From Anaerocolumna sedimenticola (lineage in GTDB: Bacteria > Bacillota > Clostridia > Lachnospirales > Lachnospiraceae), in the NCBI RefSeq assembly GCF_009931695.1, contig NZ_CP048000.1:3613501-3677500 (forward strand): a stretch of 64,000 nucleotides of DNA. Direction: 5' to 3'. Positions 9,380 to 18,677 of the stretch are shown here, one piece after another (the first letter of the stretch is position 1; each line of letters starts with the position of its first letter). Below the pieces are notes generated by a model. The model had not been told where the DNA came from, did no database searches, and saw only the letters and a program-made list of their open reading frames with translations. The position numbers and the translations under genes were made by a program.

Positions 9380-10717
9380 ATGAATAAGCAGAAACGAAAT
9401 AATCCAGAAGTGTCTAAGGATTCTACATTTGATAAAGGAAAAGCAGACAATTTTTCCGATGAACAATTTGATTATATGCAGTTTATTGATGAGTTAATAA
9501 CAGAAGAACCTATAGAGAAAGAAATCGTTATTAATAATGATGAAGAGATATTTGATAATTTAAATAAATCATTAAGCAGACAAGTCTTAAGTGAGATGGA
9601 ATTACAAAACGGGCTGAATCAAAACAAAACCAAAAAGGGAAAAACTTCTAAAATCAAATACACGCTTATCGGAGTAGGAACGATTTTAGGCATTTTTGTT
9701 TTTTTATTTTTAACCCCATTAGGCAGAAATTTTTTATGGCAGACAGCGGCAAATTATGCTTATGGTAAAATGAATTATGATGAAGGCTTAAATGTAGTTA
9801 CCCAGGAAGTTGTAGATGACGTAGAAGAAGCTTTGCCAGAATCCCCAGCCCAGCCTACGGAAACTCCGGTGCAATGGGATACCAATACAACGGACGACGG
9901 TGCCAGGATAGAAGAAGGAATAACCAATATCTTGTTATTAGGAGAAGAAGCGATAGATTCCGGCAGCGGTCGCGGACGCACTGACATAATGATGATTGCA
10001 ACTATGAACACCACGGATAAATCCTTTAAATTAACTTCTTTAATGAGAGATATGCTGGTACAGATACCGGGTAATAAAGATAATAAATTAAATACAGCCT
10101 ATGAGATTGGAGGAATCCCTTTACTTTATCAAACCATAGAATTGAATTTTGACATTAAATTAGATGGTTATGTTTTAGTAGGTTTCGATGATTTTGAAAA
10201 TGTCATCAACAAACTTGGCGGGGTTCGAATCACATTAACTGACGAGGAAGCAAATTATTTAAATACAACGAATTATATTTCAAAACCGGAATTCAGGAAT
10301 GTCGTGGGAGGCTCCCAAGTTCTGAATGGAAATCAGGCATTGGGATATTGCAGAGTCCGTTATGTGGCAACAGGGGATGAGCAGATTAATGATTTTGGAA
10401 GAACATCCAGACAGAGAACGGTTTTAAATGCCATCTTTGATCAGTATAAATCTAAAAGTATGCCGGAACTGGTATTATTAATGAATGATATCCTGCCGCT
10501 TATTACTACAGATATCAAACAAGATGATTTTGAGACTTATTTAAGGACAGCGATGTCTTTGGGGGTAACACAAATACAAAATTTAAGACTCCCTGCCGAT
10601 CATACCTTTGATGAGGGTTATGTACGGAAAATGTCCGTTTTAATTCCGGATCTTCAGGAGAATATTGAGATATTACATGAATTCATTTTTGGAAATGATT
10701 ACGCTTTAAAAAAATAA
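9380..10717 (+). CDS. LytR-CpsA-Psr (LCP) family glycopolymer transferase
   Basis: A 445-residue protein with an acidic cytoplasmic N-terminus of ~90 residues and one membrane segment (about 93-114, IGVGTILGIFVFLFL). An extracellular LCP domain follows. LCP hallmarks visible are NILLLGEE, GRGRTDIMMI, TSLMRDMLVQIPG and GNQALGYCRVRY, the last two carrying the conserved arginines that bind the pyrophosphate of the lipid carrier. The family attaches teichoic acid or other anionic polymers to peptidoglycan. It has its own promoter and no glycopolymer synthesis genes nearby. Confidence 0.92.
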   Translation: MNKQKRNNPEVSKDSTFDKGKADNFSDEQFDYMQFIDELITEEPIEKEIVINNDEEIFDNLNKSLSRQVLSEMELQNGLNQNKTKKGKTSKIKYTLIGVGTILGIFVFLFLTPLGRNFLWQTAANYAYGKMNYDEGLNVVTQEVVDDVEEALPESPAQPTETPVQWDTNTTDDGARIEEGITNILLLGEEAIDSGSGRGRTDIMMIATMNTTDKSFKLTSLMRDMLVQIPGNKDNKLNTAYEIGGIPLLYQTIELNFDIKLDGYVLVGFDDFENVINKLGGVRITLTDEEANYLNTTNYISKPEFRNVVGGSQVLNGNQALGYCRVRYVATGDEQINDFGRTSRQRTVLNAIFDQYKSKSMPELVLLMNDILPLITTDIKQDDFETYLRTAMSLGVTQIQNLRLPADHTFDEGYVRKMSVLIPDLQENIEILHEFIFGNDYALKK

Positions 10718-10797
10718 TAACTTTTACAAGCTTACTATTACCTTTGTGAGAGTTTATGAATTAGGTCATATCGCAAGCGGAAATGGGGTTAAATAAA

Positions 10798-11631
10798 ATG
10801 TCTATAGAGAAACAATATTTATCAGATTTTGAAGCAATATTATCACATCGATATGATAATGGAGCTGACTATTGGACTACATCTGACAAACGCCTGATAA
10901 AAGGAGCGCCGTTTTCCACTTTGGAATGTGTGTTTTATTTATTGGAATTAGGTTTGGAACCCACGGAGCCTTTGCTCAAAGAATGTGCTGATTTAATATT
11001 TGGCACATGGAGGGAAGATGGAAGTTTTAAGTTGTATCCGCAAGGCTCTGTTTATCCTTGTCACACCGTTAATGCAACCAATGTGCTTTGCCACATGGGT
11101 TATACTCTTGATACCAGACTTCAAAAAACTTTCCGGCACCTTTTAGATACCCAATATACAGATGGCGGCTGGCGCTGTAATAAGTTCAGTTTTGGAAAAG
11201 GGCCGGAGACTGAATATTCAAACCCATTTCCAACCCTTACTGCCCTGAATGCATTCCGGTTCAGTGATTATCTAAATAAAGAACCAATGCTTGACAGAGC
11301 CGTGGATTTCTTACTTGAACATTGGACAATCCGAAAACCAATCGGCCCATGCCATTATGGAATAGGTACCTTGTTCATGCAGGTCGAATATCCATTTCGT
11401 AACTATAATCTTTTTGTTTATGTCTATGTATTATCCTTTTATAACCGCGCGAAAGAGGATAAGCGTTTTCTTGAAGCTTTGGAAGCTTTGGAATCAAAAA
11501 TGGTGGATGGACAGGTTGTTGTCCAGCGTGTTGTTCCGAAACTGGCTGATTATTCTTTCTGTAAAAAAGGGGAACCAAGTACTTTGGCAACAAAACGTTA
11601 TCACGAGATCTTAAAAAACCGCAGAAAATGA
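10798..11631 (+). CDS. Alpha/alpha-toroid (prenyltransferase/squalene-cyclase-like) protein
   Basis: A 277-residue protein with repeated helix-pair segments of the terpenoid cyclase/prenyltransferase toroid type. The most recognisable is DTQYTDGGWRCNKFSFG, close to the QxxDGGW repeat motif, with similar GTWREDGSFK earlier. There is no DxDD or other cyclase acid motif, so catalysis is doubtful. Clostridial proteins of this type are usually annotated only as prenyltransferase-repeat proteins. ATG 10798 (MSIEKQYL) is chosen because GGGG lies eight bases upstream; ATG 10783 is possible. Confidence 0.7.
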   Translation: MSIEKQYLSDFEAILSHRYDNGADYWTTSDKRLIKGAPFSTLECVFYLLELGLEPTEPLLKECADLIFGTWREDGSFKLYPQGSVYPCHTVNATNVLCHMGYTLDTRLQKTFRHLLDTQYTDGGWRCNKFSFGKGPETEYSNPFPTLTALNAFRFSDYLNKEPMLDRAVDFLLEHWTIRKPIGPCHYGIGTLFMQVEYPFRNYNLFVYVYVLSFYNRAKEDKRFLEALEALESKMVDGQVVVQRVVPKLADYSFCKKGEPSTLATKRYHEILKNRRK

Positions 11632-11714
11632 TAAAACAAAGAGCATTTCTTAGAAGTTTATAAATAGAAATTTATTCTTATGTAATTTACTTCAAAATAT
11701 AGTAGTTTATAATA

Positions 11715-11797
11715 AAAGGGCGATTGCAAAATCTTTAGTTTACTTAACTTGAGCATTTACAAGTTTATACTATAAGAATTTTGTAATTGCCCTTTAT
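11715..11797 (+). terminator. Long inverted repeat in intergenic gap
   Basis: An outer stem of about 19 bp: aaaagggcgattgcaaaatc near 11715 pairs with gaattttgtaattgcccttt near 11777-11795, with a ~40-base loop. It ends in a T-containing tail and probably terminates the upstream gene. It is not a copy of the ~150-bp palindromic family. Confidence 0.5.
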
Positions 11798-11878
11798 GTT
11801 AAAATATGAGTTTTAAGCATATCTTTTTTTGGCAAACATATAATAATAAGGACGTCCAAACTATATCCGGAGATAATT

Positions 11879-12892
11879 ATGTTTTCTAGTAAGAATTTAT
11901 ATAAAAAAAGGAGATTACAGAATCATTATAGAACAAGAAACCAATATATAAACAGAGAGCTTAATCCTTATACTTATAATAGAAGTAACAGGAGTGATAC
12001 TTTCATTATTGGAAGACAACTTCGTTTTTATTTCCTGTTATTTATCATTACCACATTTATCGTGGGAATTACCTTAAACCGGATTGAGTTAAATATTGCA
12101 GTGGAACAGCTAAAGGAAGAAGGAATTGATTACGATTCCTTTCGTGAAATGCTAATACCGTCAAAGATGATAAAAGATATAAAAAGGAAAATGGATAAGG
12201 AATTAGAATCAAATGAAATAAACACAAAAAAGGGATCGCAGACTTATGATACGGCGGATTATATTACTTTAGCCATGCTGTTAAACAGATATAATTTAAA
12301 TAATGCCAGAAATATCGGTAAAAGCAACAGTAATTTTCTTATCAGTAATTTATCTCAAAACAAAAGTTTTATGGAATTAAAAGCTTATTATAAAGCCATA
12401 CTTGGAGATATCAAATGTTTTCCCGTAATTCCTAATTCTGATGGAGAGCTAAATGTTACTTTTATTGATACCTGGAATGCCTATCGAAGTTACGGCGGTA
12501 ACAGAAGGCATGAGGGTACGGATATTATGTCTAAGGAAAATTTAAGAGGGGTATATCCGATTGTCAGTATGACGGACGGAACCGTTGAAAAGATGGGATG
12601 GTTGGAACAGGGCGGCTATCGAATCGGAGTCCGCGGTACATATGGTGCATATTATTATTACGCACACTTGGAGTCGTATGCACCGGATTTAAAAATCGGT
12701 GACAGCATAAATGCAGGAGATTTCTTAGGTTACATGGGAGACAGCGGATACGGGGCAGAAGGAACCGTCGGTGAATTTGATGTACATTTGCATGTGGGAA
12801 TTTATGTTGAGACGGATTTTGGGGAATTAAGTGTAAATCCGTATTCTATTTTACTTTATTTAGAATCAATAAAGGGCAGTAAGGAGAAATAA
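11879..12892 (+). CDS. M23 family membrane-anchored peptidase
   Basis: A 337-residue protein with a basic N-terminus, a membrane segment (about residues 50-68, FYFLLFIITTFIVGI) and a C-terminal peptidase M23 (LytM-type) domain. Zinc motifs are RHEGTDI near residue 210 and HLHVGIY near 302. Such enzymes cut peptide cross-bridges in peptidoglycan. The middle region lacks a clear coiled coil. Similar proteins occur in sporulation (SpoIIQ/SpoIVFA-like) and growth; which applies here cannot be told from sequence. Confidence 0.85.
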   Translation: MFSSKNLYKKRRLQNHYRTRNQYINRELNPYTYNRSNRSDTFIIGRQLRFYFLLFIITTFIVGITLNRIELNIAVEQLKEEGIDYDSFREMLIPSKMIKDIKRKMDKELESNEINTKKGSQTYDTADYITLAMLLNRYNLNNARNIGKSNSNFLISNLSQNKSFMELKAYYKAILGDIKCFPVIPNSDGELNVTFIDTWNAYRSYGGNRRHEGTDIMSKENLRGVYPIVSMTDGTVEKMGWLEQGGYRIGVRGTYGAYYYYAHLESYAPDLKIGDSINAGDFLGYMGDSGYGAEGTVGEFDVHLHVGIYVETDFGELSVNPYSILLYLESIKGSKEK

Positions 12893-12959
12893 GTGGCTGG
12901 GTTTTGCACCAGGAATTGTGTAAATATAAAATATTTTCCACAAACAAATAGGTTTATGA

Positions 12960-13112
12960 TATAATGAAGCGGAATGAGGAATTACAAGCTTGCTTGTAAA
13001 ATCCGATTGGAGCAACAAGAGCATGAACACAGGTTTTCGTTCATGCTATAATGAAGCGGAATGAGGAATTGCAAGCTTGCTTGTAAAATCCGATTGGAGC
13101 AACATTCATGAT
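12960..13112 (+). repeat. Two-copy hairpin repeat, 87-bp period, second copy deleted
   Basis: Copy one is 12960-13046 and copy two starts at 13047. Both hold ttacaagcttgcttgtaa-type palindromes. Copy two lacks about 23 bases of the second hairpin but keeps the closing TTCATGATATAAT. The unit is clearly related to the 728-903 repeats. The closing TG-A-TATAAT resembles an extended -10 promoter element ahead of the alarmone synthetase gene. Confidence 0.8.
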
Positions 13113-13157
13113 ATAATAATATGAATTAATTATATGGGGGACAAGGAGTGAGGTTAG

Positions 13158-13961
13158 ATGGAGATACAATTATGGAGGGAAATACTGGATCCATACTTTT
13201 TGGCAGTAGATGAACTAGTTGTAAAATTTAATCATATTATTGAAGAATATCGGAAAACAGGGGATTATTCACCGATTGAACAGGTTAACGGACGGGTTAA
13301 AACAATTTCCAGTATATTGGAGAAAGCACAAAAGAAGCAGATAGCCTTAGAAGATATGGAAGAAAAAGTGGAAGATATTGCGGGAATCCGTATTATATGC
13401 CAATTTGTTGAAGATATTCAGAAAGTAGTGGAAATAATTAAAAAAAGAACTGATATGCGGATTAAAAGTGAAAAGGATTATATCACGAAGATGAAACCAA
13501 GCGGTTATCGAAGCTATCATATAATTATTTATTATACCGTTCAGACTCTAAAGGGAACAAAAGAATTGCAGGCGGAAATACAGATACGTACACTGGCTAT
13601 GAATTTCTGGTCTACCATAGAACATTCCCTGCAATATAAATATAAGCAGAATATGCCGGAACATATCCGGGACAGGCTGTCAAAAGCAGCAGATGCCGTT
13701 ATTATATTAGACCAGGAGATGTCTTCTGTCCGGGATGAAATTATGGATGCGCAAAATTCCTTTAAAATTAAAGCTAATATGGTTGCAGATATATTAACTA
13801 ATATCCAGAATCTATATAAAGTGGCGAATAAAAGAGAAGTTGTTAAGATACAGGATGAGTTTTTCCAAATCTACGAATCCGGCGATTTGGAACAGTTAGA
13901 ACGTTTTAATAAAGAATTGGATATTATATCAGAAGGATATCGGGCACAAAGCCTAAGATAA
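13158..13961 (+). CDS. Small alarmone synthetase (RelQ/YjbM-like GTP pyrophosphokinase)
   Basis: A 267-residue protein with a synthetase-only RelA/SpoT domain, lacking hydrolase and TGS/ACT domains. Recognisable segments are EDIAGIRIICQF, KPSGYRSYHIII and EIQIRTLAMNFWSTIEH, the last being the EIQIRT signature of the family. It makes (p)ppGpp or pGpp from ATP and GTP/GDP/GMP. Length is slightly above Bacillus RelQ (211), with a longer C-terminal helical tail. A tandem repeat with promoter-like ends precedes it. Confidence 0.9.
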   Translation: MEIQLWREILDPYFLAVDELVVKFNHIIEEYRKTGDYSPIEQVNGRVKTISSILEKAQKKQIALEDMEEKVEDIAGIRIICQFVEDIQKVVEIIKKRTDMRIKSEKDYITKMKPSGYRSYHIIIYYTVQTLKGTKELQAEIQIRTLAMNFWSTIEHSLQYKYKQNMPEHIRDRLSKAADAVIILDQEMSSVRDEIMDAQNSFKIKANMVADILTNIQNLYKVANKREVVKIQDEFFQIYESGDLEQLERFNKELDIISEGYRAQSLR

Positions 13962-13987
13962 GGAAAGTACAGTTTAAGGAGAAACCA

Positions 13988-15376
13988 ATGACATTACCAA
14001 AGCTTTTTGAAAACCGGATGAGGGAGTTATTAAGGGAGGAATATGAAGAATATATAAAATGCTTCCATGAGAAACATTACAGCGGCTTAAGGGTTAATAC
14101 CTTAAAAATAACACCGGAAGAATTTGAGAAAATTTGTCCTTATGAAATTAAACGAATTCCATGGATTGAAAACGGTTATTATTATGACGCAAAAGATCAG
14201 CCGGCAAGGCATCCCTATTATTATGCCGGTTTATATTATATACAGGAACCCAGTGCAATGACACCTGCTAATTTACTTCCGGTCAGCCCTGGAGATAAAG
14301 TGTTGGATTTATGTGCCGCTCCCGGCGGAAAAAGTACGGAATTAGCCGCAAAACTAAAAGGAGAAGGTGTATTAGTTGCAAATGATATCAGTAATTCCAG
14401 AGCAAAAGCGCTGTTAAAAAATATTGAGCTGTTTGGTGTGAAAAATGCAATTGTTGTCAGTGAAGCACCTGCGAAATTAGTAAACTATTTTGAAGGATAT
14501 TTTGATAAGATTTTGGTAGATGCTCCCTGTTCAGGCGAAGGAATGTTTCGAAAGACACCCTCCATTATGAAAAACTGGGAACAGTACGGGGTGGATTATT
14601 ATAATAAACTACAGAAAGAGATTATATTAAGTGCCGCAAAGATGTTAAAACCAGGAGGTAAAATGCTCTATTCTACCTGCACATTTTCACCGGAGGAAAA
14701 TGAAGGTACAATAAAGTTTTTGATGGAACAATATCCTGAATTCCGTGTGTTAAATCCGTTAAAGGAGGAAAGCACAAGCGGGGTTTCCTACGACGGATTT
14801 TCTTTTGGCAGGCCGGAATGGGTGGATGGACCGGAGGAATTAACCAACTGCATCCGGTTATGGCCTCACCGTATCCACGGGGAAGGACATTTTATAACTT
14901 TGTTGGAAAAAACCTCGGATGGCGCTGTTGCTGGCTCTTGTGCAGAGAACAAGGATAAAATAAGTTTGTCCGGGGAAGCGGTAGAATTCTTAAATCAACT
15001 TGAGCTGACCATAGATTATAAGAACCTAAATTTAAGAGAAGATAAACTTTACCTGTTACCTGGAGATATTCCAAGTATTAAGGGACTCCGTATACTAAGG
15101 CCAGGATTATTCCTGGGTGAAATAAAAAAGAACCGGTTTGAACCAAGTCAGGCTTTAGCCTGTACCTTAAAAAGCCAGGATTATTCTAAAATAATTAATT
15201 TAACGGCAGATAATCCGGATGTGGTAAAATATTTAAAATGTGAAACTATAACTGTGACAGGTGAATATCAGGAAGGGTGGAATCTGTTGTGCGTAGATGG
15301 ATATCCGCTGGGCTGGGGAAAGTTAAGCTCTAATGTTTTAAAAAATAAATATCTGCCTGGCTGGCGATGGATGTAA
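13988..15376 (+). CDS. rRNA cytosine-5 methyltransferase, RsmF/YebU type
   Basis: A 462-residue SAM-dependent m5C RNA methyltransferase. The SAM motif VLDLCAAPGGKST is near residue 107. The two catalytic cysteines lie in DAPCSGEGMF (near 177) and STCTFSPEENEGT (near 230). The C-terminal ~120 residues form the PUA-like RNA-binding tail of the RsmF subgroup. RsmF-type enzymes modify 16S rRNA, but clostridial homologues can have altered sites. It starts 26 bases after the alarmone synthetase and is likely in the same operon. Confidence 0.9.
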   Translation: MTLPKLFENRMRELLREEYEEYIKCFHEKHYSGLRVNTLKITPEEFEKICPYEIKRIPWIENGYYYDAKDQPARHPYYYAGLYYIQEPSAMTPANLLPVSPGDKVLDLCAAPGGKSTELAAKLKGEGVLVANDISNSRAKALLKNIELFGVKNAIVVSEAPAKLVNYFEGYFDKILVDAPCSGEGMFRKTPSIMKNWEQYGVDYYNKLQKEIILSAAKMLKPGGKMLYSTCTFSPEENEGTIKFLMEQYPEFRVLNPLKEESTSGVSYDGFSFGRPEWVDGPEELTNCIRLWPHRIHGEGHFITLLEKTSDGAVAGSCAENKDKISLSGEAVEFLNQLELTIDYKNLNLREDKLYLLPGDIPSIKGLRILRPGLFLGEIKKNRFEPSQALACTLKSQDYSKIINLTADNPDVVKYLKCETITVTGEYQEGWNLLCVDGYPLGWGKLSSNVLKNKYLPGWRWM

Positions 15377-15401
15377 ATGCAATTACCTAATATGATTATA
15401 C

Positions 15402-15550
15402 TTGGTAATTGTGAAACTATTTTGTTTTCAGAATATACCATATAATTAATACGAATTTCATAGCTTCAGTTGCCTTGAGGCAAGATTCAGCTCTGATATT
15501 GTATTAATTATATGGTATATCAATGAAATAATGATGTTTCGCAATTCCCT
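15402..15550 (+). mobile_element. Palindromic mobile-type element, copy 1
   Basis: About 149 bp with outer inverted arms (ggtaattgtgaaact / gtttcgcaattccc) and an inner near-palindrome (atataccatataattaatac / gtattaattatatggtatat) around an asymmetric centre. Direct repeats tatgattata occur at 15391-15400 and 15550-15559. A separate gcaattaccta just upstream (15379-15389) looks like the end of an older copy. Confidence 0.75.
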
Positions 15551-15580
15551 ATGATTATAAAATAAGAGAGGATGGCGGAT

Positions 15581-16303
15581 ATGAGTACACCGGTCCGATT
15601 AGATAAATATCTTGCTGATATGGGTATTGGCACCAGAAGCGAAGTAAAGAGTTATATCAGAAAAGGAAGAGTAGAAGTAAACGGAATTGTGGTAAAAGAA
15701 CCGGATATAAAGCTGGACACCGTAAAGTCCGAAGTATATTTTGATAAGGAACAGATAACATATGAGTCTACGGAATATTATATGCTAAATAAACCTGCCG
15801 GTGTGGTTTCTGCAACGGTTGATAACCATTGTGAGACAGTTGTAGAATTAATAAAAAGCAGTAAGAATAAAGATTTATTTCCGGTGGGCCGGTTGGATAA
15901 AGATACGGAAGGGTTATTGTTAATAACCAATGACGGTGATTTGGCACACCGGTTACTTTCTCCCAAAAAACATGTTCCCAAAGTATATTACGCCCAAATA
16001 AAAGGATTGGTCACTAAGGAAGATGTAGTAAAGTTTAAGGCGGGTATAAAATTGGAAGAAGACTTTATTACACTCCCGGCACAGCTGGAAATATTGGAAG
16101 CCGGTGAAGTATCGGTTATAAAAGTAACCATATATGAGGGTAAATTTCACCAGGTAAAGAGAATGTTTGAGGCTGTTTCTAAAGAGGTACTCTATTTAAA
16201 AAGATTAAGTATGGGTGAATTGGAACTGGACGAATCTCTGGCACCGGGAGAGTACCGCAAGCTTACTGAGAATGAATTAAATAAATTAAAAGGAAATGAA
16301 TAA
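15581..16303 (+). CDS. RsuA/RluB-family pseudouridine synthase
   Basis: A 240-residue protein with an N-terminal S4 RNA-binding domain (VRLDKYLADMGIGTRSEVK) and a pseudouridine synthase core containing the catalytic aspartate in GRLDKDTEGLLLITNDG. The closing GKFHQVKRMFEAV is typical of RsuA, the 16S U516 enzyme, and of its paralogues. ATG 15581 is preferred because AGAGAGG overlaps the earlier ATG at 15572. Its 5' flank is a palindromic mobile-type element. Confidence 0.9.
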   Translation: MSTPVRLDKYLADMGIGTRSEVKSYIRKGRVEVNGIVVKEPDIKLDTVKSEVYFDKEQITYESTEYYMLNKPAGVVSATVDNHCETVVELIKSSKNKDLFPVGRLDKDTEGLLLITNDGDLAHRLLSPKKHVPKVYYAQIKGLVTKEDVVKFKAGIKLEEDFITLPAQLEILEAGEVSVIKVTIYEGKFHQVKRMFEAVSKEVLYLKRLSMGELELDESLAPGEYRKLTENELNKLKGNE

Positions 16304-16305
16304 GT

Positions 16306-16360
16306 GTGAAAGAAAATTGCGTGTCACAGGCTGATCTTTGACATGTAACGGGTATAAAAT
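16306..16360 (+). ncRNA. Degenerate pseudoknot leader element (before HAD gene)
   Basis: It begins like copies A-D (gtgtgaaagaaaatt) three bases after the upstream stop codon and ends in gggtataaaat directly before the start codon. The stem-1 partner and stem 2 are missing or unrecognisable. Probably a decayed or partly deleted copy; chance similarity is possible. Confidence 0.35.
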
Positions 16361-17014
16361 ATGAATGGTATGTTTCAGGATATTAAGGCAGTGATATTTG
16401 ATCTGGATGGAACCTTGGTTGATTCCATGTGGATGTGGCGTGATATTGATATTGAGTTTTTAGGCAAATACGGGATAGAATTTCCTGAAAATCTGCAGAG
16501 TGAAATAGAAGGAATGAGTTTTTCGGAAACGGCAGTTTACTTTAAAACACGTTTTGCTATGAATTTAACCATAGAAGAGATCAAAGAGGAATGGAATCAG
16601 ATGGCATGGGATAAATATATGACACAGGTTCCGTTAAAAACAGGAGCTTTGAAGCTGCTGCAGTTTTTAAATGAAAATGGTATAAAAGCTGGGATAGCGA
16701 CCAGTAATTCAAGAGAATTGGTAGATTTAGTTATCGATAAGTTAAATGTAAAAGAGTATTTTTCGTCTATTCGCACTTCCTGTGAAGTGGAAAAAGGGAA
16801 ACCTGCTCCGGATATCTATCTGTTAGTTGCGAAAGATTTAAAAGTACCGGCGGATAAGTGTCTGGTATTTGAAGATGTTATTCAGGGAATTATGGCCGGT
16901 AAACATGCAGGTATGAAAGTTTGCGCTGTTTACGACCATTTTACCAAAGAAGATAACAATAAGAAACAGGAACTGGCAGATTATTATATAGAGTCTTTCA
17001 AAGAACTGTTTTGA
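16361..17014 (+). CDS. HAD-superfamily phosphatase, beta-phosphoglucomutase-like
   Basis: A 217-residue HAD hydrolase. Motif I is FDLDGTLVDSM (nucleophile and acid aspartates), motif II TSNSREL, motif III lysine in EVEKGKPAPD, and motif IV VFEDVIQGIMAG. The four-helix cap between motifs I and II places it in the PGMB-like subgroup that acts on small phosphorylated sugars or similar molecules. Specific substrate cannot be assigned. A degenerate leader element lies between it and the upstream pseudouridine synthase gene. Confidence 0.88.
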   Translation: MNGMFQDIKAVIFDLDGTLVDSMWMWRDIDIEFLGKYGIEFPENLQSEIEGMSFSETAVYFKTRFAMNLTIEEIKEEWNQMAWDKYMTQVPLKTGALKLLQFLNENGIKAGIATSNSRELVDLVIDKLNVKEYFSSIRTSCEVEKGKPAPDIYLLVAKDLKVPADKCLVFEDVIQGIMAGKHAGMKVCAVYDHFTKEDNNKKQELADYYIESFKELF

Positions 17015-17091
17015 GAGATCCATTCATTTAGGTTAAAAAAGTATAAATTATATTTTATACTATATTTTCGATAGGAACTGAGAGTAATTAT

Positions 17092-18054
17092 ATGAAAATA
17101 ATAAAAGTGGACAAAAACGAAGCCGGTCAGCGCCTGGATAAGCTTCTTCTGAAACAATTAAATAAGGCACCGAAAAGCTTCATCTATAAAATGCTCCGGA
17201 AAAAAAATATTACTTTAAACGGGAAAAAAGCGGATGGTTCTGAAAAAACTCAAATTAATGATGAAATTAAACTTTTTCTGTCCGATGAAACAATAGAAAA
17301 TTTCAGCGAATCATTTTGTACTACAATTGTAGATTATAATTTCACGGTTGTTTATGAGGATTCCAATATCCTTATAGTTAATAAACCTGCAGGATTATTA
17401 TCTCAAAAAGCAGAAAAAGATGACATATCATTAGTGGAACATATAATTTCCTATCTATTAGCACAAGGTAAGATAAATACAGAAGAACTGCAGACTTTTA
17501 AACCCGGAATCTGCAACCGATTAGATAGAAATACCAGCGGGCTGGTAGTCGCAGGCAAAACGCTCCTAGGCTTACAGACTATGTCGGAATTGTTTAGAAT
17601 AAGGACTTTGGATAAATATTATTTGTGTATTGTTAAAGGATCCATTAAAGAAGCCCAGAAAATAACCGGTTATTTAAGAAAAGATGAGAAAACGAATAAA
17701 GTTTCAATATCAGAAAAGTTTTCTGAGGGAAGCGAGCCGATTCAGACCGAATATCAGCCGGTTCAATACAATGATAAATATACCTTGTTAAAGGTTAAAC
17801 TGATTACGGGTAAAACACACCAGATACGTGCACATCTAGGCAGTATAGGGCATCCTATAGCAGGGGACGGCAAATATGGGAATAAAATGCTAAATACCGA
17901 GTTAAGAAAAGAGTTTGGATTAGAACATCAGTTGTTACATGCCTATCAGCTTATATTTCCGCATATGTACGGGGAATTTGAGCACTTGTCAGGGAAAGAA
18001 TTAATTGCCCAGGTGCCGGATTATTTTCTGAAGATACAGAACAAATTATTGTAG
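17092..18054 (+). CDS. RluA-family 23S rRNA pseudouridine synthase
   Basis: A 320-residue protein with an N-terminal S4 domain (GQRLDKLLLKQLNKAP) and the RluA catalytic motif CNRLDRNTSGLVVAGK, plus the later GKTHQIRAHLGSIGHPIAGD. RluC/RluD-type enzymes modify helix-loop uridines of 23S rRNA. Closest type appears to be RluC-like because of the short insert. The second pseudouridine synthase within 1.5 kb, and rsmF nearby, make this an rRNA-modification cluster. Confidence 0.9.
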   Translation: MKIIKVDKNEAGQRLDKLLLKQLNKAPKSFIYKMLRKKNITLNGKKADGSEKTQINDEIKLFLSDETIENFSESFCTTIVDYNFTVVYEDSNILIVNKPAGLLSQKAEKDDISLVEHIISYLLAQGKINTEELQTFKPGICNRLDRNTSGLVVAGKTLLGLQTMSELFRIRTLDKYYLCIVKGSIKEAQKITGYLRKDEKTNKVSISEKFSEGSEPIQTEYQPVQYNDKYTLLKVKLITGKTHQIRAHLGSIGHPIAGDGKYGNKMLNTELRKEFGLEHQLLHAYQLIFPHMYGEFEHLSGKELIAQVPDYFLKIQNKLL

Positions 18055-18063
18055 TATATTCAG

Positions 18064-18090
18064 AAAACTATAAAGTTTCACAATTACCTA
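18064..18090 (+). mobile_element. Solo arm of the palindromic element
   Basis: The stretch from aaaactataaagtttc to acaattaccta matches the right outer arm of copies 1-4, especially 52655-52682. The rest of the element is absent. It is probably a remnant left by deletion. Confidence 0.55.
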
Positions 18091-18119
18091 AATTATATTG
18101 TAAATGAAAGGAGAAAGCT

Positions 18120-18677
18120 ATGCCTTCATGGAATTCCAGAGGTCTTAGAGGTTCTGCACTGGAGGAATTAATCAATATAACCAATACCAGATACCGGGAA
18201 AAAAAGCTGGCGCTGATACAAAAAATTCCTACGCCAATAACACCAACGAATATTGATAAGGAGAAAAGGCATATTACACTTGCTTATTTTGAAGAGAAAA
18301 GTACGGTAGATTATATTGGCGTTGTACAGGGAGTGCCGGTATGTTTTGACGCGAAAGAATGTGCGACCGATACCTTCGCACTTCAGAATGTACATGAACA
18401 TCAGGTTAATTTTATGAGAGATTTCGAAGAACAGGGAGGGATTGCTTTCCTGTTGATTTATTATTCCAAGAGAAATTTTTATTATTATCTGCCTTTTAAA
18501 CAACTATCCCGGTTTTGGGATAGAGCAAAAAACGGCGGAAGAAAGAGCTTTCGTTTTGAGGAATTAGATTTGGATCATGAAATTTCATGTAAAAACAATT
18601 TATTTATACATTATCTTGAGAATATCGCTAAAGATATAGAGTGCCGGGATCCGGAACTTGGCGAATCAAAGAAATAA
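18120..18677 (+). CDS. recU: Holliday junction resolvase RecU
   Basis: A 185-residue protein. RecU cuts four-way junctions and modulates RecA in Firmicutes. Typical segments are NSRGLRGSALEELIN at the N-terminus (the arginine-rich stalk start), STVDYIGVVQGVPVCFDAKE with the PD-(D/E)xK-type catalytic D...DAKE residues, and HEHQVNFMRDFEEQGG. Strong AAAGGAGA site before the start. In Bacillus recU is paired with ponA; no penicillin-binding protein gene is adjacent here. Confidence 0.95.
   Translation: MPSWNSRGLRGSALEELINITNTRYREKKLALIQKIPTPITPTNIDKEKRHITLAYFEEKSTVDYIGVVQGVPVCFDAKECATDTFALQNVHEHQVNFMRDFEEQGGIAFLLIYYSKRNFYYYLPFKQLSRFWDRAKNGGRKSFRFEELDLDHEISCKNNLFIHYLENIAKDIECRDPELGESKK

Noticed and set aside
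10783-10797. Earlier ATG for the toroid protein
   Set aside because: It contains the probable ribosome-binding GGGG of the ATG at 10798.
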